Source: Semisulcospira habei
Lineage: Eukaryota > Mollusca > Gastropoda > Semisulcospiridae
Direction: 5' to 3'
DNA length: 64,000 nt
Assembly (NCBI GenBank): GCA_036245525.1
Contig: BTPG01000004.1
Coordinates: 232,625,813 to 232,689,812 of the forward strand
Part shown: positions 46,101-57,431 of the stretch, one piece after another
Position numbering within the stretch: the first letter of the stretch is position 1
Layout of the letters: the number at the start of each line of letters is the position of its first letter
Program-made: the position numbers and the translations under genes
Notes under the pieces: model-generated
What the model saw: only the letters and a program-made list of their open reading frames with translations
The model's database searches: none
Told to the model about the DNA's origin: nothing

Positions 46101-47827
46101 ACAGCCACACACACCGCTTGTCAAGCAACACGCTCTACCCGGAATGACACCCTTATTTTGAGTGACAGCCACACACACCGCTTGTCAAGCAACACGCTCT
46201 ACCCGGAATGACACCCTTATTTTGAGTGACAGCCACACACACCGCTTGTCAAGCAACACGCTCTACCCGGAATGACACCCTTATTTTGAGTGACAGCCAC
46301 ACACACCGCTTGTCAAGCAACACGCTCTACCCGGAATGACACCCTTATTTTGAGTGACAGCCACACACACCGCTTGTCAAGCAACACGCTCTACCCGGAA
46401 TGACACCCTTATTTTGAGTGACAGCCACACACACCGCTTGTCAAGCAACACGCTCTACCCGCAATGACACCCTTATTTTGAGTGACAGCCACACACACCG
46501 CTTGTCAAGCAACACGCTCTACCCGCAATGACACCCTTATTTTGAGTGACAGCCACACACACCGCTTGTCAAGCAACACGCTCTACCCGGAATGACACCC
46601 TTATTTTGAGTGACAGCCACACACACCGCTTGTCAAGCAACACGCTCTACCCGCAATGACACCCTTATTTTGAGTGACAGCCACACACACCGCTTGTCAA
46701 GCAACACGCTCTACCCGCAATGACACCCTTATTTTGAGTGACAGCCACACACACCGCTTGTCACACAGCCACACACACCGCTTGTCACACAGCCACACAC
46801 ACCGCTTGTCACACAGCCACACACACCGCTTGTCACACAGCCACACACACCGCTTGTCAAGCAACACGCTCTACCCGGAATGACACCCTTATTTTGAGTG
46901 ACAGCCACACACACCGCTTGTCAAGTAACACGCTCTACCCGGAATGACACCCTTATTTTGAGTGACAGCCACACACACCGCTTGTCAAGCAACACGCTCT
47001 ACCCGGAATGACACCCTTATTTTGAGTGACAGCCACACACACCGCTTGTCAAGCAACACGCTCTACCCGGAATGACACCCTTATTTTGAGTGACAGCCAC
47101 ACACACCGCTTGTCAAGCAACACGCTCTACCCGGAATGACACCCTTATTTTGAGTGACAGCCACACACACCGCTTGTCAAGCAACACGCTCTACCCGGAA
47201 TGACACCCTTATTTTGAGTGACAGCCACACACACCGCTTGTCAAGCAACACGCTCTACCCGGAATGACACCCTTATTTTGAGTGACAGCCACACACACCG
47301 CTTGTCAAGCAACACGCTCTACCCGGAATGACACCCTTATTTTGAGTGACAGCCACACACACCGCTTGTCAAGCAACACGCTCTACCCGCAATGACACCC
47401 TTATTTTGAGTGACAGCCACACACACCGCTTGTCAAGCAACACGCTCTACCCGCAATGACACCCTTATTTTGAGTGACAGCCACACACACCGCTTGTCAC
47501 ACAGCCACACACACCGCTTGTCACACAGCCACACACACCGCTTGTCACACAGCCACACACACCGCTTGTCACACAGCCACACACACCGCTTGTCAAGCCG
47601 CTCTACCCGGAATGACACCCTTATTTTGAGTGACAGCCACACACACCGCTTGTCAAGCAACACGCTCTACCCGGAATGACACCCTTATTTTGAGTGACAG
47701 CCACACACACCGCTTGTCAAGCAACACGCTCTACCCGCAATGACACCCTTATTTTGAGTGACAGCCACACACACCGCTTGTCAAGCAACACGCTCTACCC
47801 GCAATGACACCCTTATTTTGAGTGACA
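43114..47827. repeat. 64-bp satellite with higher-order structure, about 68 monomers
   Basis: The monomer contains GACAGCCACACACACCGCTT, GTCAAGCAACACGCTCTACC and GACACCCTTATTTTGAGT. Two subtypes differ at one site (CCGGAATG or CCGCAATG) and run in blocks. Four blocks of the 24-bp repeat interrupt the array. A 24-bp block replaces the GCAACACGCTC..TTGAGT part, so the short unit is a sub-segment of the monomer (the CACACACACCGCTTGTCA part) amplified on its own. No gene inside. Confidence 0.95.
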
Positions 47828-47845
47828 GCTAAACGCAATCTTGGT

Positions 47846-47926
47846 CAGCAAGAGACATAGATTCTCATGAGCATTGCCACTGCATTCTGCCACTACAGGG
47901 GCTGATGAGAATCTATGCCTCTTACA
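47846..47926. repeat. Hairpin repeat family K, copy 1
   Basis: Arms AGAGACATAGATTCTCAT and ATGAGAATCTATGCCTCT (one mismatch) surround a spacer of about 43 bp. Related copies lie at 48768-48825 and 49750-49812, plus single arms near 49157, 49655 and 50797. Confidence 0.65.
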
Positions 47927-48083
47927 GATGGAAGGTGGTGGGAAAGGGACTGTATCGGCAGCACTACACACACTGACAAGGAAACCAAAAGTACAGCCTA
48001 GCTTGACCCCGCCCACTATGACGTCACATTCACTACACTGGCGTATCAGGCACTGTCCTGTTTTGTATCGCCTTCATTCACTT

Positions 48084-48272
48084 GCACACACTCAAGGCAG
48101 TCCTGCTGAGTTTGCTAACACACACAGTCATAACAGGCTTCACCTTTAGCAACACGCTGTATGTGTGTCTGTGTGTGACACTCAAGGCCGTCCTGCTGAG
48201 TTTGCTAACACACACAGTCAGTCATAACAGGCGTCACCTTTTGCAACACGCTGTATGTGTGTCTGTGTGTGA
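48084..48272. repeat. About 95-bp direct repeat, 2 copies
   Basis: The shared unit has CACTCAAGGC, GTCCTGCTGAGTTTGCTAAC and ACGCTGTATGTGTGTCTGTG. The second copy has an extra CAGT. Confidence 0.85.
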
Positions 48273-48557
48273 CACTCACAGTAGAAAGATCGCTACTCAA
48301 TACTCGTAAGGGCCAACATAGACGAACATAGTTGGGATCTGACGAGAACTAGCCTGTCGCTGTGACACTGTACCGTAGTGATGAGTGTCGGTGATAATGA
48401 CGGCCATTTCTGGCAAAGACAACTCACCTGGTGCAAAGCTGGAGTTATGACGGCCTGTAGACTTGCATCCCAATGAAAACAGACGTCGAGTTGTGAAGCC
48501 AGGACACGTGACCGCACGCAACACGGAAGTACATACAGCGTCGTAACATTGGGCCAC

Positions 48558-48645
48558 GGACCAATAATAACGTTGGTCCGTGATTGGGCATAATACGTTC
48601 AGCGCACTCGCTTAATTCGACTGAGGACCTGCGTTCGAATATGCA
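48558..48645 (+). repeat. Possible tRNA-like SINE remnant with short hairpin
   Basis: ACGGACCAA and TTGGTCCGT form a perfect 9-bp inverted repeat, followed by CAGCGCACTCGCTT and GCGTTCGAATATGC, which resembles a B box. Poor A box, so assignment is weak. Confidence 0.3.
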
Positions 48646-48767
48646 TATCTAGCGGGACGGTCAGCAGCGAGTTTAGACTGAACGCAGCCCGACGTATCTT
48701 GATCTAACCTGCGACCTGTTTTGTTCGTTCTTCATCCAAGCCGTCTCGTCTGGAAGAGACGTAGATT

Positions 48768-48825
48768 GTCATTAGCCACTGTCACTGTGGGTGTTGATGA
48801 GAATCTATGCCCCTTGCTGCCAGAA
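48768..48825. repeat. Hairpin repeat family K, copy 2
   Basis: Arms AGAGACGTAGATTGTCAT and ATGAGAATCTATGCCCCT, spacer about 25 bp. Confidence 0.55.
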
Positions 48826-49164
48826 GATCGGCCCTCATTGACGTTATTAGTTTGAGGAAGTCAGCGGGTTTATGTCTGCAGTTGTAGTGGCAGTGTGAAG
48901 AGGTTACTGTCGAGTTGCACATTTGTTGTCTCCCTTTGACCAGTTCTAACTCAGACTCCGAAAAGCCTAATCATTTTGATTCGATGGATCGTGAGTTCGC
49001 ACTCTTCTCGGTTTCTGTCCCCCTTTTCCTGCAGAGCGGTTTGTTTATAATTGCTGTCATCGCGTCTAATACACTATGGAAGGCAGCCACTGAATCAGCT
49101 CGTGCAGCTTCTTGTATGTAAGGACCAGCATAATGATAGAGGCAGGCAAGAGTCAGGATTCTCA

Positions 49165-49175
49165 TTAGCTTTCGC

Positions 49176-49233
<58 letters not shown>

Positions 49234-49655
49234 CGTTATTATATAGGCGCTTTTTCTCAATTTTTGGGGAAATCGACTCAAAGCGCCGCGCCTGAAACCC
49301 AACACACACACCGGGCCTCACGAAACAGACACGGATTTACGCCATTTAAGACAAACACAGTACAAACACAGTACACGACAAACGAAGGGCCAGTCAGCTA
49401 CTGAAATTACAGAGATTTTTGATCGCTTGTATTTGAAATTTGTAAAGTGGCCTGAGACCGGTACCAAAGTGTGGGGGGTGGGGGGGGGGGGGGGTGGAAG
49501 AACCGGATTACCCGGAGAAAGAACCGCCGACGGTCCACCCGAATTAACGGTGACACTTACCAGAGGAGAAAAGTCCAACGCCGGAATCCGGTATCGAACC
49601 TCGCATCTTTGACATTGGTGGCAGGCGCCTTAACCACTGCGCCACGGACCGCCCC
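49165..49655 (-). mobile_element. tRNA-derived SINE (about 490 bp, ATT tail)
   Basis: Minus-strand head GGGCGGTCCGTGGCGCAGTG (A box TGGCGCAGTGG) and B box GAGGTTCGATACC at 49589-49603. The body ends in GCGCCTATATAATAACGGTA then (ATT)n at 49176-49232. The 3' end resembles that of LINE family C2 (GCGCATTATAAATACCGTAA then ATT repeats), which would let C2 enzymes copy it. A poly-G/C tract lies inside at about 49470-49495. Confidence 0.78.
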
Positions 49656-49749
49656 ATGAGAATCTATGTTTATTCCAGACAGGAGGTGTTTATCAGTTGG
49701 ATGTATCCAGGACAGTGTGATAGTGGTCCTTTTACAGATTAGAAAAGGC

Positions 49750-49812
49750 ATAGATCCTCAAGGGTACGCCATGCAAGTTACAGCATTGTAACCCATGAGA
49801 ATCTGTGCCTAA
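49750..49812. repeat. Hairpin repeat family K, copy 3
   Basis: Arms GGCATAGATCCTCA and TGAGAATCTGTGCC. The spacer contains GTTACAGCATTGTAAC, itself a small palindrome. Confidence 0.5.
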
Positions 49813-49978
49813 GTTTTGCTTTTTCAGTTCACACAATTTTAATTTCCAGGCTGAGTGGGGGAGGGGGAGGGAGATGCGCTATTGTGGTTTGCAGTGAGTT
49901 TAAGCCGTTTCTTTTGTTTTTCAGTAACCGTACATCAATGACCATATGAATGAACACAATTCCCCCCCCCCCCCCCCC

Positions 49979-50600
49979 TTCAAGATTCAAGATTCAAGAT
50001 GACTTTATTGTTGCTGTAATAGAAGATAATCATACACAGCAAAAATTGTCTTGCCACCGCAGGTGCTGCTCACATTCACTCACTCGTTCATTCCACAAAT
50101 TACAATAACAGAACTACAAAATGGACAATGATTTGGGACGGGTGAAGCCCGTCGCCAAGGCATCTAATGGCCGGCGCCAGTGGCCTAATCCCGACCCGAA
50201 CCTCCCTGACAAAAACAGAATGCTAAGACAGCCTCATGTCTCCTAAACACACTAGTATATGCTGTTTTGTTAAATTCCTACTTGACTAAAGCTAGTACAT
50301 ACAAATACAAGTTAACAACAGAAACAAATTACCGCCGAAAGGAAAATAATTTCCTATCTAGGCGACATAAAACAACGGTGACAGCTGCACCTGGAGGCCC
50401 GGCCGTTGCTCTTTTGTTCTGATAAACACAGAGTCGGGTTCACTACGGAATATACTTGAATCTGCTGAGGCACATAGACTTCTGAAAACTCACAAACTTA
50501 AAAGCCAGGTTACAAATTTAAAATATATACTGAAATGGGCATGGACTGTGCTGTTATTAATTGGTTGAGGGCTGGGAGCCGCAGTACAAGGCTAGAGTCA
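49979..50600 (-). mobile_element. LINE 3' UTR-like fragment with tandem tail
   Basis: Plus-strand start (TTCAAGATTCAAGATTCAAG) is the complement of a CTTGAAT tandem tail, followed by ACTTTATTGTTGC (complement of GCAACAATAAAGT). This is a typical non-LTR 3' end in minus orientation. No RT is recognisable upstream, so the extent is uncertain. Confidence 0.45.
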
Positions 50601-50896
50601 GTGCCGTCAGATGATACGGCAGAAGGTTCTCTGTTCTGTCTGATGTGCACAGAGACAAATGCAGCTGTCAAGATACATTCATTCCACCGTTACCTCATAC
50701 TTTCACGAGGATAAATATATTCTTGTTTTTACATCACACGGATGGCATTCACTGTTTAGCAATGTTCGCCTATAACAATAGAAAAAGCTCCCCAAGAGGC
50801 ATAGATCTTCATGAGTTCCGCGCAGAGTGCGGGGGCTTGTGAGAAGCTAAATGTATTTCTGAGTCGAATTGCCTTCATGCTGCTATGTTTACGTAG

Positions 50897-51825
50897 TGTA
50901 ATCGAGTTGTGGTGATGAAAAGTGTTACGATTGTGGTTGTGTTATCCTGTGAGAGCGTACATGTGTTATTCGTAGGTAACGACCTGATGTTTATTTGAGC
51001 TATCACGGTTACGATTCACGTGCCTTTTTAGTAAGTTTTTCTTTTGTTCGTGAGTAGAGCCGATTTCGTTTTGTTGAGTTTAGTCCGGTGCGTGCTAGAA
51101 AGGTCGCACTGTCTACTGGCCTCGTAAGTGTCACGTCGGTTAGTTGACATCGCTACATTTTTCGCTACATTTTGTTTTCCTGCGCGCGTGAAGTGAGCAG
51201 CTTTTATTTTGTTTTGGGAATGTTCTCGTACCTTTTAGAGCTATCATAGATAGGGATACCATACTTTTATGTGACTTAATTATACACTAGAGTTTAGAGC
51301 TGAAGTAAGCAGCCGTGTTTTTGTAGCCTGATATATTGTTTCTGGAAAGTTCATGTTAATGAGTTTCGGCTGCGCGTTTCGTTCTGATTGGTTGAGTTGC
51401 ATGATTTCCGTAGAAGGTTCTGGAATTTCGGAGTATTTATAAGGAGGGCGCTGGGAAAGCCCGTTAGTACATTGTCTTGCTTTGTCAGTTGTAGAGACAC
51501 GTATAGTTTATTGCGAGAGACGCTGTGTATGAGAAACTTTGTGTCGCAGTTAGGACATCGCAGAAGAGACTTTGTATTCAGTAGTTTGTGCATTTGAGAG
51601 TGCATTACTGTGTGGATATCGCATCGCTGAATTAAATATTGTTGGAACTGTTACTCCAGTATTGTCTACATCCTTAAGCCATGTGTGATGGATTGCAGCT
51701 GAACGAGGTCTACTTTAAAGAACTCTACGTGTGTGTGTGTCTGGTGTGTTTATCATACTTCGACTACAACTCCACCACCTAACAAAAAGAACACAGGCAA
51801 AACGTCAACAGCTACAAGAGTCACA
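50897..51825 (+). mobile_element. Candidate solo LTR, family M
   Basis: Starts TGTAATCGAG, ends AGAGTCACA, with a short direct repeat TAG on each side. TATTTATAAG at 51434-51443 followed by GAGGGCGCTGGG fits an LTR core promoter, and AATTAAATATTG near 51630 fits a weak polyadenylation region. 929 bp, no internal genes. The 3-bp direct repeat is too short to be convincing alone, and no second copy is in the window. Confidence 0.45.
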
Positions 51826-51826
51826 T

Positions 51827-51981
51827 AGGCTCTAGGAGTAGGCGCGGTCATAAGAATCTGTATGTATCTTGCTGGCTAGTGTTACCTCTATGCTGCTATG
51901 TTTACGTCTAGGAGTATGCGCGGTCATAAGAATCTGTATGTATATTGCTGGCTAGTGTTACCTCTATGCTGCTATGTTTAC
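51827..51981. repeat. 75-bp tandem duplication
   Basis: Two nearly identical copies with GCGCGGTCATAAGAATCTGT and CTATGCTGCTATGTTTACG. The last part also occurs once at 50875-50893, left of the candidate LTR. Confidence 0.88.
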
Positions 51982-52139
51982 GCAGCCGGGATAAAATCGC
52001 GACCACCGAGCCCAAAACAAAACACCCACGGCTGTCAACACGCGCGATACGACGACCGTCCCGGCTCTGCGGCGAAGAATAGCGCGATGCTCATGCTCCC
52101 TATAGGTTCACGGCAGTGCAAACTCCAGTCTGGAGACTA

Positions 52140-52560
52140 ACTGTGACTGTCGGTGTGTGTGCTCGTGTTCAGTCGGGTCCCAACATCGGAATCGGTGACA
52201 TAGTACACATGAAATCTCCGCGTCAGATTCCGTGGCACACATACTATTGTGCACTTTGAGTATAAGACTTTTGCGACATTTTGAAGACGTGAAACAGAGC
52301 AACACTTGGGTCCCAACTTTGGATACAACGAATGTATATATATTGTATGTAATATAACTTAATATTATGCATAGATACAGATATGCATAACTGTGCAAAA
52401 AGTTACTATTGTTTGCATTTACTAAGCAGCCAGTGCTCATTAAAATGTCTGAGTTTCGCAGATGAACTTAGCCTGACAATTCGTACACTGACACGGTGTG
52501 TAAACATGGGACACTGTCACAAGTGTCAGGCTGGTCTACGAGTATCATTTTAGCATGAGG
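52140..52560 (+). repeat. Partial cassette-unit sequence (intron part), unit 0/1
   Basis: Shares CAGTCGGGTCCCAAC-type start, CATTTTGAAGACGTG and GAACTTAGCCTGACA landmarks with the same part of the units at 53290-53650 and 54190-54720. Confidence 0.65.
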
Positions 52561-52676
52561 CGCAGGAAGAAAGACTTAACCCATATCATACTGACGCTAA
52601 AAGTTTCAAATTTGTACACTGCCATATGCAAGCTACATTATAGTACTTAAAAAATAAGGATATAGACCAATGGCTT

Positions 52677-52748
52677 TAGTTCAAGGGTGGTGCCAGAATA
52701 GCTTGGCGCCTAGAGGCGCCAAGCTATTCTGGCACTACCCTTGAACTA
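52677..52748. mobile_element. Palindromic MITE family H, copy 1 (34-bp arms, 4-bp loop)
   Basis: Arms TAGTTCAAGGGTGGTGCCAG..GGCGCC and its complement, with a single mismatch and loop TAGA. Ends are TA...TA, so a TA target duplication (Tc1/mariner type) is possible. Copy 2 is at 59646-59716. Confidence 0.8.
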
Positions 52749-53048
52749 TTTTAGTCAAACTTATTTCACACACTGGTGTATTCCGAATGATAAGACTTAA
52801 ACTTCGGCGTGTGCATCTTCAGTGCTTACGCATTGTGATTTCGCGATCGCTGTTTTGAGGCGAAAAGTGCCCAGACACACGCATGCTTCAGTGTCATTAT
52901 TGTGTGTGACCAACCTTGAACTAAATACATAACACCGTAAGCCCATGGTACATTGATTACAATAGAATTATGAGTTAGGAGGAGTTGTAACATGACATGT
53001 ACCATGACGAAAGTAACGGAGTGACGTTAATGTTTTGTTTTGTTACAG

Positions 53049-53147
53049 TTTTGGGGGTGTTGTGCATCAACAGTGCACCATGAAGCACTTACTGTGCCAG
53101 CCAGTGACAAGTGGAGCAAGTCTGTTGTGGTCACAGAACCAGTGTCG
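53049..53147 (+). pseudogene. Cassette exon copy 1 (2-bp deletion)
   Basis: Flanked by TTGTTACAG and GTAAAACATC as in copies 2 and 3. Length 99 rather than 101: TTTTA is reduced to TG near 53061, which changes the reading frame. The second half matches copy 3 (ACTGTGCCAGCCAGTGACAA). Confidence 0.6.
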
Positions 53148-53956
53148 GTAAAACATCTGAATATTCCTTTTTTACCTCACTGTCAGCGAGTTTTTGTTTT
53201 ATAGAGTTGCACGAGTATACCTGAAAAGAAAATGTGTGACACTGTGCGGATACAGTTAATCTACCAGTACAGGTGCTGTGTACCTGCTCAGCTTTCGGGT
53301 CCCAACTAACGCCACAACCCAGTATCGGAATAAGTGACATATTACACATTAAATCCCCGCGTCGGGTGATGTAGTGCTCATACTATTGTGTACTTTGATT
53401 ATAAGACTTTTGTGACATTTTGAAGATGTGCAACAGAGCATCTCTTGGGTCCTAACCTTGGCAGATAGAACAAAATGTATTGAGCAGAAGTAATTGTCAT
53501 ATATATTAACATATGCATAACTGTGCAGAAAGTCACTATTGTTTGCATTTTACTATGCAGCCAATGCTCATTAAAAGTCTTTGAGTTTCGCACATGAACT
53601 TAGCCTGACATTTCGTACGGGCCGAGAGAAAACATGGGACTGGTCAGGCTGGTCTATTATCATTCAAGCATGAGGTGCAGGAGGAAAGACTGAAACTGCA
53701 GCATGTGCATAGTCATTGGTTACGCATTGTGATATCGCGACCCCAGTTTTGAGGTGAAAAAGTGCCCAGGCACACGCATCCAGGGTACTTCAGTATCATT
53801 GTGCGTGACCAACCTTGAATACATTTTGTCATAAGCTGGTACATTGATTACAATATAATTATGAAGTAGGAGGAGTTGTAACATGACTTGTATCATGACT
53901 AAAGTAACTGAATGACGTTAATGGGAGTGTGTGTGTGTTTTGTTTTGTTTTTACAG

Positions 53957-54057
53957 TTTTGGTGGTGTTTTATGCATCAGCAGTGCATCATGAAGCATTT
54001 ACTGTGCCAGCCACTGACAAGTTCAGCAAGCCTGTTGTGGTCACAGCACCAGTGTTG
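53957..54057 (+). CDS. Cassette exon copy 2 (101 bp)
   Basis: Acceptor TTTTTACAG, donor GTAAAAC. It enters with two bases completing a codon (phase 1) and leaves in phase 0. It encodes a VLVVFYASAVHH start and then EAFTVPATDKFSK ending VVVTAPVL. The exon and its upstream intron belong to a unit of about 0.9-1.2 kb present three times in tandem. Family not recognised. Confidence 0.5.
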
Positions 54058-54245
54058 GTAAAACATCCATCTGAATTTTTCCTTTCTACCTCACTGTCAC
54101 TTTCAGCAAGTTTTGTTTTTATAGAGTTGCACCATTATACCTCAAAAGAAAAGGTGTGACACAGTAAGCCTGTTCAGGTGCTGTTTACCTGCACAGCTGT
54201 CGGGTCCCAACTAACACCACAAACCAATATAGGAATCGGTGACAT

Positions 54246-54400
54246 TACTTACTTACTTACGCCTGTCACCCCTACCCGGGTATAGGCCGTCGACGAGAGA
54301 CCTCCAGCAACTCCTGTCCTGTGCTTCTCCTTCGATTCTACTCCACGTGGTTCCCAGTCTCTTGATGTCTGCTTGGAGGTCTCGACGCCAGGAGTTTCTC
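54246..54400 (-). mobile_element. Short retroposon insertion (about 155 bp, 10-bp TSD)
   Basis: It interrupts a cassette-unit intron that is continuous in the other units (GGAATCGGTGACATAGTACA). TCGGTGACAT occurs on both sides. ACTTACTTACTTAC at the left is the complement of a GTAA tandem tail, so it is a minus-strand LINE or SINE 3' piece. Confidence 0.7.
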
Positions 54401-54705
54401 GGTGACATAGTACACAATAAATCCATGCGTCAGGTGATGTAGTGCTCATTCTCTTGTGCACTTTGAGTATAAGACATTTGTGAACCGTAGCAACTCTTGG
54501 GTGCCAACCTTGGATATTACGAAATGTATGGAGCAGAAGTAATTGTCATAATTTATATGTATGTATTATATGTTATATACCTTACTATTATGTATAGATA
54601 ACATATTATAACTGTACAGAAAATCACTATTGTTGGCATTTAAATACGCAGCCAGTTCTAATTAAACTGTCTTTGTGAGTTTCGCACATGAACTTAGCCT
54701 GACAT

Positions 54706-54852
54706 TTCGTATGCATGGTGTGTAAATATGGGACTCTGTCAGCTGGTCTATTATGCTAGCATGGTGTGTAAATATGGGACTCTGTCAGCTGGTCTATTAT
54801 GCTAGCATGGTGTGTAAATATGGGACTCTGTCAGCTGGTCTATTATGCTAGC
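54706..54852. repeat. 46-bp tandem repeat, 3 copies
   Basis: The unit contains GCATGGTGTGTAAATATGGG and ACTCTGTCAGCTGGTCTATT. Inside the cassette-unit intron. Confidence 0.9.
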
Positions 54853-55117
54853 ATGAGGTGCAGGAGGAAAGACTTAAACTGCGGCATGTGCATACCCAGT
54901 GGTTACACGTGATCGCTGTTTTGAGGCGAAAAAGTGCCCAGACACATGCATGCAGGGTACTTCAGTATCACCATTGTGCGTGACCAACATTGAATACATG
55001 CTGTCGCAAGTCCATGGTACATTGATTACAATAGAATTATTAGGTAAAACGAGTTGTAACGTGACTTGTACCATGACTAAAGTAAAAGAGTGACGTTAAT
55101 GTTTTGTTTTGTTACAG

Positions 55118-55218
55118 TTTTGGGGGTGTTTTATGCATCAACGGTGCACCATGAAGCACTTACTGTGCCAGCCAGTGACAAGTGGAGCAAGTCTGTTGTG
55201 GTCACAGCACCAGTGTTG
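55118..55218 (+). CDS. Cassette exon copy 3 (101 bp)
   Basis: Acceptor TTGTTACAG, donor GTAAAACATC. Same phases as copy 2. It encodes VLGVFYASTVHHEALTVP then ASDKWSKSVVVTAPVL. It differs from copy 2 at about six residues. Downstream exon candidate is 56276-56428, which has a phase-0 acceptor. Confidence 0.5.
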
Positions 55219-56275
55219 GTAAAACATCAGAATTTTTTAGTTTACCTCACTGTCAGCAATTTTTATTTTGTAGAGCTGCACCACTAGACCTGAAAATAAA
55301 TGTTGACACTGTGTGGATACAGTAAACCTGTATAGGTGATGTGTACCGGCACAGCTGGGTTATTAAGTATGTATACATATGTATGGGCCTCTGTCGGTGA
55401 ACTGACCATAGGTAATGCATCTTAGTTGCTGTTCGGATGCAAGCCTGGGCGTTGTGATATGGAGGATAGGCTGTTGCCCATCCAGCACGTCGTCCCTCTC
55501 CACAATACTGATGGATCCAAAGGAACAGCAGATCCATTACAGTTTGGGACCGGCGCCGTCGCAGGAGGTGCCAGAACGAAGTTGAAAGCGTTGACGGACT
55601 GCCTTAGGGGCTCTGACTCTGGATTTTTGCACGAGGTTTACTCCTGAAGCCTTATGGCAGGGCTATTAGGTATATTAGTGATATTAGCAGTGAACCAAAA
55701 TGTTAAAACCAAAAGAAGCATACAAATCAAATTGTCTTGATTCACCCGTGACGTCACATGAGCCCAAAGAATGAAGGTTGCGGGTTAACAAAACACCATA
55801 TCATATGATCTCCGTAATAATATGATGGTCTTCACATTGCAAAAGATCTCCAAACTGATATGATGTCCTTAACCTTTCAGAAGCACACTGATAACTAGAG
55901 CCTGTTTTCTATTGATGTCGTCTGGCGGCTTTGCATTCCACTAACACCATGAAGTGATTCACTTTTGTTCCACAAACCGATGATGCGTATGCACTGCACC
56001 CCTTATACAGCTTACTGATGCATTGGCACATCTGCAAGGCTTTTTAAATAATAGAAGACATTTCAACATCAGAATCAGGTCAACGACAAAAATTAGAGAC
56101 CCTTGACAGCGAGGGCAGATTTAGTTTATAAAAGGGATTTTGTGGGTTATGATTCATCCCATCTTGTTGTAATGTAGACAATTGTCAACCGTTCGACTTG
56201 AAACTGTATTGTACAGTCAGTTGTGTTTGTGTGTATTCCAGATCTCGGTACCATCTTCATCTGGTGTTTTTTCAG
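55219..56275. other. Intron-like sequence after cassette 3
   Basis: No gene, repeat or transposon recognised. Confidence 0.4.
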
Positions 56276-56428
56276 TACATCAGCTGGCTGGCTGGACGAC
56301 TTGCCATTCAAGGTTGTGCTGAACAACAAGCAGACATGTTCCATGTAACACGACTTGCTGCAGTGGATAAGACAGCTGCGTCAGTGGAGAGGACAGCAGA
56401 AGGTGTTAATGGTGCTAGGGCGATGTGA
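56276..56428 (+). CDS. Possible terminal exon of cassette gene
   Basis: Acceptor TTTTTTCAG at 56267-56275, preceded by a T-rich tract, then a phase-0 open frame YISWLAGRLAIQGCAEQQAD to a TGA at 56426-56428. This phase matches the cassette donor. The encoded end reads TAEGVNGARAM. Family not recognised; alternative acceptor at 56241 is out of phase. Evidence is splice-site and phase only. Confidence 0.35.
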   Translation, partial: YISWLAGRLAIQGCAEQQADMFHVTRLAAVDKTAASVERTAEGVNGARAM

Positions 56429-57431
56429 AGTTTTTCTTTATTTAACTTGCGTACAAATTTCTTCTACAAGAAAGTGGCTGTACGCCAATGTTCTGTGAAG
56501 TGTGAGTATTGTGAAAAAAGGCAGAGACTCGGTGATCTCTAAAAGACTTGATGAGCAGCAGTGTTTGTGCTCTTGGTATATATATGTTTCATATAAAGAA
56601 ACTGTTGGTCAAGCTGAAATGAAATGGTTGGTGTCGCAACAACAAACAAGATGAGGATTTTATTCCAAAGTCTACCATACTGTTTTGAGCTCATATGTGT
56701 TTTCCAGTCTCACCTAATTAGGGAGCCGAGTGTTACCGAAGCTGCTAGGTATTACCACGCTGTCAGAATAAAAAGCATTCGAAGCGTGCCAACTGTGTCC
56801 AGGGATGACTGGTTGGATTGAAATGTGTTTGCCAAAATGATTAAAATACAATTTAACAAGTTGAAGATGTACAATCCTGGCTAGTGAACTCATTCTTTGT
56901 CTTATTTAATTTAGCTATATGCAAAATATCTAATAAGAATATGAAAAATTACAGACTATTTTGAAACATAAACTTGGTACAAAGATACCTGATGGTAAGA
57001 CCTTCTATTCATACTGATTTGGTTGACCCACCGGAAAGCTCAATGGTCACAAGTGATCTGGAAATAACATATTGTGAAAATATTTTTTTTTTCTCAAATA
57101 CTGTTTTCAAACCCAAACTTTGTGCAAAGATACCTAATGGTAAGACCTTTGTAGGTTACAAGAGGTTGGCAAATGTGTGTGAAATGCCAGTTTCTGATAG
57201 ATTTTTATTTTTATCAACATTTTGCAAACTTTTGAATTAAATTTGTTACAATGGTAGCTGATGATAGGACCTTCCTATGCATACTAATTTAGTAGAATCA
57301 TCACAAGATTAAGGGTCACTAGAAGGAGGGAGGGGTGGGGGTGTGTGTGACAGGTGTGTGAAATAGCTTTTATTTTGAAAAATCATGGATTTTGCTGTTG
57401 CAGAAGCCAACTCTTTACTTACTGTCACAAA
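56429..57431. other. Possible 3' UTR / intergenic sequence
   Basis: Contains three diverged, spaced copies of a segment like AAGATACCTGATGGTAAGAC (near 56980, 57127 and 57253), related to the 79-bp satellite at 58349-58892. No gene recognised. Confidence 0.45.

Noticed and set aside
42914..47827. CRISPR-like repeat array
   Set aside because: The 64-bp units are contiguous with no unique spacers, and the context is an animal genome. This is satellite DNA.
49575..49655. Functional tRNA gene on minus strand
   Set aside because: A and B boxes are present but no closed acceptor stem is seen, and a long SINE body with ATT tail follows. It is a tRNA-derived SINE head.
50645..51605. Small ORFs (60-85 aa) as genes
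   Set aside because: They lie inside the candidate LTR or its flank and have no motifs.
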